NCBI GenBank assembly: GCA_012270995.1
Contig: JAAXHG010000201.1
Coordinates: 57,682 to 121,681, forward strand
Direction of reading: 5' to 3'
Source: Vicinamibacteraceae bacterium
GTDB taxonomy: Bacteria > Acidobacteriota > Thermoanaerobaculia > Multivoradales > Multivoraceae
DNA length: 64,000 nucleotides
Made by a program: the position numbers and the translations under genes. Shown piece by piece: positions 18,540 to 28,003 of the stretch (the stretch's first letter is position 1; each line of letters starts with the position of its first letter). The notes beneath the pieces were generated by a model. The model was not told the origin of the DNA and made no database searches. It saw only the letters and a list, made by a program, of their open reading frames with translations.

Positions 18540-20138
18540 TCATCGAGCACCGCCGCCGACGGGATCCTGTGCGAAGGCTTTTCTCGCGAGCACGGGCGAC
18601 AGATCGTAGAGGAACCCTCGCCGCCACCACCGAGCTCCGGTGCGTGGTTCGCTGAACGCGTAGTCGTAGAGACGGAGTCGCACGTAGCGCGGGGGCTCCG
18701 CCGGGCGCGCCGCTTCGCCGAGCAGCCACAGAACCGCCGGTTCGCCTTCGAACAGCCGCTCGACGAAGGAACCCAGCCAGTCCGCTCCGGCCGGGTCCAG
18801 GGCCGCGAACCACATTTGCCAGTCGAGGCGCGGCATGTGTGGGAACGCGGCGCGTGGCGGGCGGTCGAGGTCGCCGGGCTTGAACCGGAAGGCGAGTTCG
18901 CTCCAGGCTGCGCCGTCGGCACTCGTCTCCACGACGATCTCCGGGCGCGACGTCGTCATCGCGCGGAAGAGGCCATAGCCGTTGATGGAGCGGAAGGGCG
19001 CGATGACCCGGAGCAGGGGAGCGGCGGGATCGACGAGGGCCCGGTCGATGAAGTCGGCCGTGACGGCCGCTGCCGGTGGCGTCTCGGGTCCGCGGGGGAG
19101 GGAGCGGGTGAGCTCGCGCATGGTGGTCAGCAGGCTCAGGAGGAGGATCACCGTCGCTACGGCCCAACGGACGCGGATCCCGGGCCGGGCCCGAGCGCGA
19201 CCGCCGCCCCCGGCAGCGGCGGCCTGCAGCCCCGATGTCCGCGTCCATCCGCCTACAGTCCCCGCGCCCAACCAGGACAGGCACAACACCGCGGTGAGCA
19301 GATTGAAGAACCCGTAGTTGCCGGTGGCCGCGATCAGCAACTGGAGCAGGAGCAGCACTCCCATTCCGGGCAGCCTCAGGCGCCGGAAGAAGACGAACCA
19401 CGGTGCCGCCAGCTCGACCGCGAACATGACCAGCACGGACAGACGATGGAACCACTCCGGCAGGTGATGCGCGTACCAGCTCGCCGCCACGGGCAGCGGC
19501 TGGGTGAAGTAGTGGACGTCGAGCGCGGTCAGTTGCCACCAAGTCGGGTCCAGGCTGAGCAGCTTGACCGCGCCGGACAGGAACATCAGCTTGACCACCA
19601 GGATCCGGAAGAGCCACATCCCCGGTCGGGCGGCCCCGGGGTTCGGCGCGACTCGGAACGCGGCGCGAAGGGACGTCGTGAGTGGCCGCGGTTCGGCACC
19701 GACCGCAGCGCCGGCCGGTCCCCGTTGCGGCCAGCCCAGTGGCGCCAGCACGACGGCGCACACGGTCGCCTCCAGCAGCAGCGTGTCCCACTGGAAGGCA
19801 AGAAAGGTCTGGCCGCCCCAGACCAGCGACAGGTAGCAGATCCAGAGGGCAGCGAAGATCGGTGCGGTCACCAGGCCGGCGATGGCCAGTAGCGACAGAA
19901 GGACACCGACCGCACAGAGCACATGGAGCGCTGTGTCGCCGGCGCCGAACCAGAGCAGTGACGGGGCGCCCAAGAACCGTTCGAGCGCCCCGGTGCCGAG
20001 TACCCGTTCGAGATAGGCGAAGAAGTCCCCTGCCGGGAGAATGCCCCGCGATCCGATCAGGCCGTCGATCTGGACCCATAGGGAGACGAAGGCAACCAGG
20101 TGGACTCCGGCGAGGAGTCGCAGAAGCAGTCGCGGCAC
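18540..20138 (-). CDS. Lipase maturation factor family-like membrane protein
   Basis: Multi-spanning; GSRGILPAGDFFAYLERVLG...YLSLVWGGQTFLAFQWDTLLLEA...FLSGAVKLLSLDPTWWQLTALDVHYFTQPLPVAASWYAHHLPEW...LDWQMWFAAL; GTG start proposed. Confidence 0.82.
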   Translation of the reverse strand: MPRLLLRLLAGVHLVAFVSLWVQIDGLIGSRGILPAGDFFAYLERVLGTGALERFLGAPSLLWFGAGDTALHVLCAVGVLLSLLAIAGLVTAPIFAALWICYLSLVWGGQTFLAFQWDTLLLEATVCAVVLAPLGWPQRGPAGAAVGAEPRPLTTSLRAAFRVAPNPGAARPGMWLFRILVVKLMFLSGAVKLLSLDPTWWQLTALDVHYFTQPLPVAASWYAHHLPEWFHRLSVLVMFAVELAAPWFVFFRRLRLPGMGVLLLLQLLIAATGNYGFFNLLTAVLCLSWLGAGTVGGWTRTSGLQAAAAGGGGRARARPGIRVRWAVATVILLLSLLTTMRELTRSLPRGPETPPAAAVTADFIDRALVDPAAPLLRVIAPFRSINGYGLFRAMTTSRPEIVVETSADGAAWSELAFRFKPGDLDRPPRAAFPHMPRLDWQMWFAALDPAGADWLGSFVERLFEGEPAVLWLLGEAARPAEPPRYVRLRLYDYAFSEPRTGARWWRRGFLYDLSPVLARKAFAQDPVGGGAR

Positions 20139-20247
20139 GGCGCCTATCCTGCCCGAGCGCCGCCAAACCCGTCGCAGGCTCCGTGTTTGGCCCCAGGTGG
20201 CATACTGCGGCGCCTGACGACGAACCGATCCGGCGGGGGGAAGCACG

Positions 20248-21390
20248 ATGGAGATGGAGACCTTCGATCTGGAGCGGCAACAGTCGCTCTGGGAACATCG
20301 CGTCGACATCAACCTGAGCGAGAGCGGCGTCGAACCGCTGACGCTGGCCGGCCTGGCGGCGCTGGGGTTCGATCTGGACGGACTGCACTCGGTGCCGCTC
20401 GAGTACATCCAGTCGAATGGCACGCCGGAGCTGCGCTCGCAGCTCGCCGGGCACTACGCGGGGGCGACGATCGAGAACCTGCTGGTGACGACCGGCTCGG
20501 CCGAGGCGAACTACGTGGCCGTGCAGGTCCTGGTCGGGCCGGCCGACGAGGTGGTCGCCATCGTGCCGAACTACCTGCAGGTAGGTCTGGCGGCCCGTGG
20601 TCTCGGGGCGGTGGTGCGAGACATACCCCTCCTCCCCGGCGCCGACGAATCGACCTGGTCGCTCGACTGGGACGCGTTCGAGGACGCCGCCTCTGAGCGG
20701 ACGAAGCTCATCTACCTGAGTCATCCGAACAACCCGACCGGCCACGTGTTCACACCCTCCGAGCTGGATCGCATCGCCGCCGCCGCGGAACGGGTCGGCG
20801 CCTGGGTGCTGTCGGACGAGGTCTACCGCGGCGCCGTCCACGATCTTCTGCCCGGAGAGGAGACCCCCGGCATGTGGGGGCGGGGCGAGCGCGTCGTCGT
20901 CGTTTCGAGCCTGTCCAAGGCCTACGGTCTGCCGGGCGCCCGCCTGGGCTGGATGGCCGGTCCGCCCGGGTTCGTCGAGCGCTGCTGGTCGAGGCGCGAT
21001 TTCACGACAATCGCCCCCGCGGCGCTTTCCGACCCGATCGCCCGTTTCGCTACGGCGCCGTCGAACCAGGAACGGCTGTTCGAACGGGCGCGGCGGATGA
21101 TGCGCGCGAACCGCGCGATCTTCCGCGACTGGACCGGCCGGCAGAACGGCGCGATCGGCTACCGGGAGCCGCGGGCCGGGGCCTACGGCTTCGTGCCGCT
21201 GCTTCAGAACGGCCGCCCGGCCGACTGCGCCGCCTTCGCCGAACGGCTCCGCCGGAACCGCAGCGTCCTGCTGGTCGCGGGCCGCTGGGCCGGCATGCCG
21301 GGCTACCTGCGCTTCGGTCTGGGTGTCGAGCCGGCGGCCTTCGCGGAGGGCCTGCGCCGGGTCGAGCTGGAGCTCCGCAGCGCGAGCTAG
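20248..21390 (+). CDS. Class I/II PLP-dependent aminotransferase
   Basis: LIYLSHPNNPTGHVFTPSELDRI...VLSDEVYRG...VVVSSLSKAYGLPGARLGWMAGP (PLP lysine SLSKAYG). Confidence 0.9.
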   Translation: MEMETFDLERQQSLWEHRVDINLSESGVEPLTLAGLAALGFDLDGLHSVPLEYIQSNGTPELRSQLAGHYAGATIENLLVTTGSAEANYVAVQVLVGPADEVVAIVPNYLQVGLAARGLGAVVRDIPLLPGADESTWSLDWDAFEDAASERTKLIYLSHPNNPTGHVFTPSELDRIAAAAERVGAWVLSDEVYRGAVHDLLPGEETPGMWGRGERVVVVSSLSKAYGLPGARLGWMAGPPGFVERCWSRRDFTTIAPAALSDPIARFATAPSNQERLFERARRMMRANRAIFRDWTGRQNGAIGYREPRAGAYGFVPLLQNGRPADCAAFAERLRRNRSVLLVAGRWAGMPGYLRFGLGVEPAAFAEGLRRVELELRSAS

Positions 21391-21399
21391 AGTCGCTTC

Positions 21400-22305
21400 G
21401 TGAGCACCACCCGGCTTCGGCGCGCCGTCCACTTCGTTCCCGGCGGCAACGAGCACATGCTGGCGAAGTCTCTGGGTCTTATGGCCGATACGCTGATCCT
21501 CGATCTTGAGGACGCCGTGACGCCGGATCGGAAGGTTGAGGTTCGCCGCGAGGTAGCCGGCTGGCTCGAGGCGACGGACTTCGGCGGCAAGGAGCGGGCG
21601 GTACGGATCAACGACCTGATGACGCCCTGGGGCCGGGAGGACGTCGGGGTCACGATGGAGCACCCGCCCGACGCCTACGTCGTACCCAAGGTGAGCGGCG
21701 TCGATGACGTGTTGCGGGTCGATCGGCTGGTTGCCCAGCTCGAGATGGCCCACGGCCACGACCTGGGCGGCATCGCGCTGATCCTGATCGCTACCGAGAC
21801 GGCCGGCGGGGCGCTGAATCTCGCTCACCTGACAGCGACCAACCGCGTCTCGGCGCTGACCTGGGGCGCCGAGGACCTGTCCGTCTCGATCGGCGCGAGT
21901 CGGCGTCGGGACGAGCGCGGCGAGTACCTGGACGTGTTCCGTTACTGCCGGTCGATGACCCTGTTGGCCGCCCGCGCCGGCGGCGCCCAGCCCATCGACA
22001 GCGTGTTCACCGACATCGGCGACCTGGACGCCCTGCGCCTCGACTGCCAGCGGGCGGCCTGGATGGGCTTCGAGGGCAAGATGACGATCCACCCGAACCA
22101 GATCCCGATCGTCAACGAGGTCTTCACGCCGAGCGAGGAGGAGATCGCCGCGGCGGCGGCTCTCGTCGCCGCATTCGAGGAGAACGAGGCGCAGGGTCGA
22201 ATGGCGTTCCGCCACGAGGGCCAGATGGTGGACGCCCCGCACCTGCACCGCGCCGAGCGCCTGCTCGACCGAGCGCGCCAGGCCAGCGCGGTCCGGGGCG
22301 AGTGA
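21400..22305 (+). CDS. HpcH/HpaI aldolase / citrate lyase beta-like CoA ester lyase
   Basis: RRAVHFVPGGNEHMLAKSLGLMADTLILDLEDAVTPDRKVEVRREV...VPKVSGVDDVLRVD...WMGFEGKMTIHPNQIPIVNEVFTPSEEEI. Confidence 0.9.
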   Translation: MSTTRLRRAVHFVPGGNEHMLAKSLGLMADTLILDLEDAVTPDRKVEVRREVAGWLEATDFGGKERAVRINDLMTPWGREDVGVTMEHPPDAYVVPKVSGVDDVLRVDRLVAQLEMAHGHDLGGIALILIATETAGGALNLAHLTATNRVSALTWGAEDLSVSIGASRRRDERGEYLDVFRYCRSMTLLAARAGGAQPIDSVFTDIGDLDALRLDCQRAAWMGFEGKMTIHPNQIPIVNEVFTPSEEEIAAAAALVAAFEENEAQGRMAFRHEGQMVDAPHLHRAERLLDRARQASAVRGE

Positions 22306-24611
22306 GACAGTTTCATCGGCGCTGCCTGGCCGCTCCGTTGCTGGCCGCATGCCTGTGGCTCGTCAGTTGCGGTCCTGGTCCGGTGACGGTCGAGGTCGCT
22401 GACCTCGTCTCGGAGTTCCGGTACGCCGAGGTCGAACACGAGCGCCCGCTGATCGACCTGGGGACTCCCTCTGCGGCGGCTGCGCTCGTTGGCGGCTGGT
22501 CGTGGAACGAGACGGATCCCGCCGGCAACACCTTCGTGTGGGCGGTCGGTCCGCGCTCGGCGATCAGCGTCTACCTCGCTTCGGCACGGGACCTTGAGGT
22601 GCGGATGCGGTGCCGGGCGTACCGCTACCCCGGCGCCCCGTCGCAGCGCCTCGCGGTGCTCTGGGACGGTCTGGAAGTCGCCGACCTGGAGTTGACCCGG
22701 GGTTTCGCGGAGCGCGACTTCGTGGTGTCGGCCGCTCTGGCCGTCGCCGGTGAGCACCGGGTGGAACTGGTGCCGAGCTACTTCGGACGGCCGCCGGAGG
22801 CGGCTGCCTCCGCCACGGAGCCCCGGCGTTCGAGGAAACTCTCGTTCGCCTGCGACCGGATCGAACTGGGTGACGGTCCGACCCCGGGAGAGGCCCGGGC
22901 CGAGTCGGACACGCTGTGGATTCCGGCGGCCAGCGAAGTCTCGTTCTTTCTGGAATCCGAGCAGGACCTTGAGCTTCGGTGGCAGGGGTTCTCGCCGCGG
23001 GGCGGCAGCGGCCTGGAGGTCGTGTGGGAGGTCGAAGGCGCCGCGCCGGCCGGCACGGTCGTCGGCAGGGATGCGGACACCGTCGTCCGTCTTCCGCTGC
23101 CGCCCGGCCGCGCCGATCCTCCGCCCGCGAAGCTGACGTTGCGCGCGTCGGCGCGGCGCAGCGAAGATGCCGGGCGGCAGCCGGAGGCTGGCGACGAGGC
23201 GGGGATCGTCCTCCGTGCGCCGAGGCTGGTCGCCCGCATGCTGTCATCGACACCGGCCGGGGAGAAGAGGCCTGCCGCGGGCCTGGAGACCGCCGCGACA
23301 GGAGGAGTGCCGTCTTCGCCTCGCGGAGAACCTCCACCCGAGTCGATCCTGCTCTGGATCGTGGACACGCTGCGGGTCGACCGGCTTGGCTTCCATGGCC
23401 ACCAGCGGCCCGTGTCGCCCAACTTCGACGCCCTGGCGGAGCGCTCCACCGTCTTCGAGCGGGCCGTGGCGCAGTCTTCCTGGACGCGGCCCACGGTGGC
23501 GACGCTGCTCACCGGCGTCGGCCCCGAGCGGCATGGCATCCGCGAGTTGAACCATGGGCTCGACGGCTCGTTCGCCACGTTGCCGGAGCGTCTGCGGGAA
23601 CTCGGCTACGCGACGGCGGGCTTCTCGGCGAACGCGAACGTCACCGCCGACACTGGCTTCAAGCAGGGCTTCGACCGTTTCGAGTACGGTGCCGTCGACG
23701 TCGACACCCTGGCCGGGTGGGCGCTCGACTGGCTCGACGACGTCGCGGCCGAGACGCCGGACCAGCCGTTCTTCCTCATGATCCTCGGCGTCGAACCGCA
23801 TGCTTCCTTCGATCCGGCCGAGCCCTTCCGCGAGCGCTTCGCGGCCGCCGTCCGGGACAGGGGCCTCGGCACGGTGGAGCACATGAGGGCGTTGAGCAAC
23901 AGGCGAATCCCCTCGACACCGGAGGTGGTGGACCAGTTGTTCCTGCTCTACGACGCGGAGATCGCCTGGAACGACCATGTCTTCGGCGAGTTCCGGCGGG
24001 AGCTGGACCGGCGGAGCCATGATCCAACGATCGTCGTCGTGTCCGACCACGGCGAGGCGTTCGAGGAGAGGGGGGTCTTCGGTCACGCCTGGGATCTGCA
24101 CCGGGAGGTGCTGGACATTCCCTTCCTGATCCGCCGGAGCGGTCAGGGCGAGGGCCGCCGCGTGTCGGCGCCGGTTCAGCAGGCCGACCTGCTGCCCACG
24201 CTGATCGAGATCGCGGGCGGCGAGGCCGGGCCGGGAATCGAGGGCGACAGCCTGCTGCCGCTGCTCGATGCCGGGTCCGCGGCAGGCGGGTTCGAGGGCC
24301 TTGCCGACCGTCTCCTGCTGTCGACGATGGACACCTTCCGGCGGCCCGCCGCGTCGCTTGTCCGCGGCCGGTACAAGCTGATCGAACTGCGCCGCGCGGG
24401 GCATGCCCCCAGCCGGCAACTGTTCGACCGGACGGCCGACCCGGAGGAGTTGCACGACCTGGCGGCGGAGCGGCCGCTACTGGCCGGCGTCATGGCGCGG
24501 CGCCTGCGTGAGCAGTTGGACCTGGCCGCCGGTTCGGCCGTGGACGCGGTGGAAGTCGAGCTGGATGAGGACACGCGTCGCCGGCTTGAGGCTCTCGGCT
24601 ACATCGAGTAG
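22302..24611 (+). CDS. Sulfatase-like hydrolase lipoprotein
   Basis: Lipobox LVSCGPG; SILLWIVDTLRVDRLGFHGHQRPVSPNFDALAERSTVFERAVAQSSWTRPTVATLLTG...VVSDHGEAFEERGVFGHAWDLHREVLDIPFLI. Confidence 0.85.
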   Translation: MRQFHRRCLAAPLLAACLWLVSCGPGPVTVEVADLVSEFRYAEVEHERPLIDLGTPSAAAALVGGWSWNETDPAGNTFVWAVGPRSAISVYLASARDLEVRMRCRAYRYPGAPSQRLAVLWDGLEVADLELTRGFAERDFVVSAALAVAGEHRVELVPSYFGRPPEAAASATEPRRSRKLSFACDRIELGDGPTPGEARAESDTLWIPAASEVSFFLESEQDLELRWQGFSPRGGSGLEVVWEVEGAAPAGTVVGRDADTVVRLPLPPGRADPPPAKLTLRASARRSEDAGRQPEAGDEAGIVLRAPRLVARMLSSTPAGEKRPAAGLETAATGGVPSSPRGEPPPESILLWIVDTLRVDRLGFHGHQRPVSPNFDALAERSTVFERAVAQSSWTRPTVATLLTGVGPERHGIRELNHGLDGSFATLPERLRELGYATAGFSANANVTADTGFKQGFDRFEYGAVDVDTLAGWALDWLDDVAAETPDQPFFLMILGVEPHASFDPAEPFRERFAAAVRDRGLGTVEHMRALSNRRIPSTPEVVDQLFLLYDAEIAWNDHVFGEFRRELDRRSHDPTIVVVSDHGEAFEERGVFGHAWDLHREVLDIPFLIRRSGQGEGRRVSAPVQQADLLPTLIEIAGGEAGPGIEGDSLLPLLDAGSAAGGFEGLADRLLLSTMDTFRRPAASLVRGRYKLIELRRAGHAPSRQLFDRTADPEELHDLAAERPLLAGVMARRLREQLDLAAGSAVDAVEVELDEDTRRRLEALGYIE

Positions 24612-24729
24612 TGGCTGGTCAACTCCGTCCAGCCGCGATCACCACCAGAAACTGCTCAGAAGACTGGCCAAGGTTCAAGATCGACGGGCATGCTAAGCTC
24701 CCCGCACCCACAGTCGGAGGTCCTCCACA

Positions 24730-25057
24730 ATGAAGAGAGCACGTTGGTTCCGGAGCGTGCTGTTCGTGATCCGTCGTAGCCGCGGCACAACGGATGGGGC
24801 CCGAGTGGCTGATTCTGGGGCCTACGACGGGTCTGCCGGTGGCTGGTGCGATCGTTGCGCTGTGGCCAGCCGCGGCGACGCGAAGCCAGTCGGATGCGAT
24901 CGGCTCGACCCGTACTTCGTGGACGAACGGCGAGGGCGGCTTCGTCTTCGACAACGTGCCCTCCGGGGAGTGGGTGCTGGAAGTCAACCGACGTCCAGGT
25001 TCTCGACGGAGACTCCGCGTGGAACCGGGCCGCGAACTCGTGGTGGCCGTGCAGTAG
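24730..25057 (+). pseudogene. Probable decayed secreted protein with carboxypeptidase-regulatory-like domain
   Basis: A signal-like N-terminus in one frame (MKRARWFRSVLFVIRR) and TTGLPVAGAIVALWPA...GGFVFDNVPSGEWVLEVN in another frame suggest a frameshift. Confidence 0.4.
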
Positions 25058-25230
25058 TTCCCGGGTGAGGAGGTCCCGGTTCTTGGACAGTCTCGAAGCA
25101 CCGCCAAGGTGTGCTTCGCCTGCCGCGCCCGCCACTCCGAAGCGCCGGAACGTCGGGGCTGCCATCGTGAAGATCAGGCCCGTGGAGTGAATCGGGACGG
25201 TTGCGTGAAGTTGGGCGTTCCGGGGCAGGT

Positions 25231-25746
25231 TCAGCGCAGGGCGAGCGCGATGATGCCACCGACCATCGGCGCCATCAGGGCTAGCACGGTACCGAACATC
25301 CACTTGAGTGCCCTCAGCTCGCTCCTGAACTCGCCCCGCAGCCCATCGATCTCGCCCCGTAGCCCGCTCATCTCGCCCCTCAGCCCGTCCATCTGGCCGA
25401 CGATCTCCTGGCGGAAGCTCTCGAAGCGGTCCCGGACCTCCTGGCGCAGGGCCTCCATCGCCTTCTCAAGAGCGTCGATTCGGGCTGAGTTCTGCGCCAC
25501 GGTCGTCGCGAGGTCGCTCAAGTCGCTGCGGACGTCGGCGATGTCCTGCTTGAGCTCGGTGCGGACGTCGGCGAGGTCCGTCGTCAGTGTGCCCTGGACC
25601 GAAGCGACATCCTGCTTCGTTGCCAGCGCTTCCTGACTGTCACCGATCATCTGGAGCAGCGCCTCCGCCTGAGCTGAGTCGAAACCGGCTGCTTCGAGCC
25701 GTTGTCTGTCCGCCTTGCCGGACGATTTTAGCGCGTAGCGTTCCAT
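25231..25746 (-). CDS. Coiled-coil membrane protein (DUF1640/CCDC90-like)
   Basis: MERYALKSSGKADRQRLEAAGFDSAQAEALLQMIGDSQEALATKQDV...heptads...C-terminal TM helix LKWMFGTVLALMAPMVGGIIALALR. Confidence 0.6.
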   Translation of the reverse strand: MERYALKSSGKADRQRLEAAGFDSAQAEALLQMIGDSQEALATKQDVASVQGTLTTDLADVRTELKQDIADVRSDLSDLATTVAQNSARIDALEKAMEALRQEVRDRFESFRQEIVGQMDGLRGEMSGLRGEIDGLRGEFRSELRALKWMFGTVLALMAPMVGGIIALALR

Positions 25747-25869
25747 ATCTTGGCCTCCTGTTGACCAAGACGGATCTTGGGCGCTGGAGCCGAGTCGCGC
25801 GGCGTCTGCCTGGAGGCGGCGTCTGCCTGGAGCGTGGAGAGTCGGCGCGTTGTTATAGTCCTCTCTCGC

Positions 25870-26634
25870 GTGAACAGGTCCTTCCTCTCCGCGGGTTTCC
25901 TGCTCGCGGTCGCCTGGCTTCTCTCCGCCGCCGCCGCGGCGGCTCAGCCGGCCGACCCGCCGCTCGACGTGCTGATGCGCGCCACCGACGACGCGATGCG
26001 GGGAGAGTCCAGCGAGAGTCGGATCACGATGCGGATCAGAACCGAGCGCTGGCAGCGGGAGTTGCGGCTCCACGTCGTCTCCGAGGGCAGCGAGAAGGCG
26101 CTGGTGCGGATCGAAGCGCCTCCGAAGGAGCGCGGCACGGCGACGCTCAAGGTCGAGCAGAACATCTGGAACTACCTGCCGAAGGTCGACCGGACGATCA
26201 AGGTGCCGGCGTCGATGATGCAGGCGGCGTGGATGGGCAGTCACTTCACGAATGACGACCTGGTCCACGAGTCGCGGTACAGCGAGGACTTCGAGTGCGC
26301 CTACCGGGAACGGCCGGCGGACGCCTCCGGCCACTGGCTGGTGCGCTGCATCCCGCTGCCGGACGCTCCCGTCGTCTGGGGCGCGATCGACGCCCGGTTC
26401 AGAGCGCAGGACATGCTGCTCGACCAGGCGGAGTACTTCGACGAGCGTGAACGGCTGGTCCGTACGATTCGTTACGACGAGTTCGGTCCGCTGGGCGGCC
26501 GGACGCTCCCGCGCCGGATGCGGGTGATTCCGGCGGACGATCCGGACGAGTTCACCGAGATCGTCTACGAGGAACACAGCTTCGACGTCGATCTGGCGCC
26601 GGCCACGTTCTCGCTGCAGTCGCTGCGGCAATAG
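25870..26634 (+). CDS. Outer-membrane lipoprotein-sorting (LolA-like) protein
   Basis: Signal peptide; ESRITMRIRTERWQRELRLHVVSEGSEKALVRIEAPPKERGTATLKVEQNIWNYLPKVDRTIKVPASMMQAAWMGSHFTNDDLVHESRYSEDF. Confidence 0.8.
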   Translation: MNRSFLSAGFLLAVAWLLSAAAAAAQPADPPLDVLMRATDDAMRGESSESRITMRIRTERWQRELRLHVVSEGSEKALVRIEAPPKERGTATLKVEQNIWNYLPKVDRTIKVPASMMQAAWMGSHFTNDDLVHESRYSEDFECAYRERPADASGHWLVRCIPLPDAPVVWGAIDARFRAQDMLLDQAEYFDERERLVRTIRYDEFGPLGGRTLPRRMRVIPADDPDEFTEIVYEEHSFDVDLAPATFSLQSLRQ

Positions 26635-26749
26635 CCGCCGCCAGACCAGCTTCATACTCGGCCCCAGCCCCCACCTCACCCATGAGCCCGCGCACGAGCA
26701 CCCGATCCGCTGCTTTCACCGGCGAGCGCTCGTGGCCTGGTCCAGCCGG

Positions 26750-27976
26750 ATGAAGATCCTCCGCATGGCCTGGCGCAACCTGTGGCGGAACGGTCGCCGC
26801 ACGCTGGTCACCGTCGCCGCGATGACCCTGGCCCTGTGGAGCATGGTGCTCTACACCTCTCTGATGGAGGGGATGCTGAGTAGCATGGAAACCACCCTCC
26901 TCGACGTGGAGTTGGGGGAGATCCAGGTTCACGCCGACGGCTACCGGGAGCGGCCGTCCATCTGGGAACGGATCGAAGATCCGGACGCGCTGCTCCAGGC
27001 CCTGGACGAGACCGGACTGCGGTCGACCGCGCGCCTGCTCGGCGGCGCTCTGGTCGCTTCGGGTGACGTCTCGACCGGCGCCCTGCTCAAGGGCCTGCGC
27101 CCGGAACGCGACGCCCTGGTCAGCGAGGTCCATCTGCGGCTCGATCGGGGAGAGTGGCTGGATCCGGCGGACGCGAAGGGCGTGGTGCTCGGCTACCGGC
27201 TGGCCCGGACGCTGGCGGTCGAGGTCGGCGACGAACTCGTGGCGCTCAGCCAGGCGACCGACGGCAGCATGGCGAACGACCTGTTCCGGGTACGCGGCGT
27301 GCTCCAGAGCCTGAGCGAGGAGACCGACCGCGCGACCGTGTTCCTGCTCGAGGACGAGTTCCGCAACTTCTTCGCGCTGGAGGACGGCGCCCACCGGGTC
27401 ATCGTCCGCAGCTCCGAGGGTCAGGATCTCGCCGCGGCCGCGGGCCTCGTCGAGCAGGCCGCGGCCACGAGCGCGCCGGGCGTCGAGGTCAGGAGCTGGC
27501 GCGACCTCCTGCCGGGCCTGGCGAACGTCTTCGACTCGGCGCAAGCCGCCGTCCAGGTCGTGGCGTTCGTCGTGTACGTCGTGATCGCGATCCTCATCCT
27601 GAACGCGATGCTGACGGCCGTCTTCGAGCGGATCCGCGAGTTCGGGGTGCTGAAGGCGATCGGCGTCTCGCCGCGGCGGGTGCTGGCGCTGATCCTGGTC
27701 GAGGGCGCGCTGCAGTCGGCACTGGCGATCGGCATCGGTCTGGTCGCCAGCCTGCCCGCGCTCTGGTTCGTCACGACCCGGGGGATCGACGTCGGCGGCC
27801 TGGGCGGAACGGCGATCATGGGCGTGGCGATGGATCAGATCTGGACCGGCGCGGTTTCTCCGCTGACGATTGCCGGGCCCGTCTTCATCCTGCTGTTCGT
27901 CGCGGGGGTGGCGCTGCTGTTTCCGGCGATCAAGGCGGCCCGGATCAATCCGATCGAGGCCATCCACCACCAGTAG
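26750..27976 (+). CDS. ABC transporter permease (FtsX/MacB-like), paralogue 1
   Basis: MKILRMAWRNLWRNGRRTLVTVAAMTLALWSMVLYTSL...MLTAVFERIREFGVLKAIGVSPRRVLALILVEG...AARINPIEAIHHQ. Confidence 0.9.
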   Translation: MKILRMAWRNLWRNGRRTLVTVAAMTLALWSMVLYTSLMEGMLSSMETTLLDVELGEIQVHADGYRERPSIWERIEDPDALLQALDETGLRSTARLLGGALVASGDVSTGALLKGLRPERDALVSEVHLRLDRGEWLDPADAKGVVLGYRLARTLAVEVGDELVALSQATDGSMANDLFRVRGVLQSLSEETDRATVFLLEDEFRNFFALEDGAHRVIVRSSEGQDLAAAAGLVEQAAATSAPGVEVRSWRDLLPGLANVFDSAQAAVQVVAFVVYVVIAILILNAMLTAVFERIREFGVLKAIGVSPRRVLALILVEGALQSALAIGIGLVASLPALWFVTTRGIDVGGLGGTAIMGVAMDQIWTGAVSPLTIAGPVFILLFVAGVALLFPAIKAARINPIEAIHHQ

Positions 27977-28003
27977 CGGCGGCTCGAGGGAAGGGAGACG
28001 AGC

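Noticed and set aside
18283-22350. 1355-aa minus-strand ORF
   Set aside because: Overlaps ThuA, lipase maturation factor, aminotransferase and lyase genes that have clear family motifs; a high-GC artefact.
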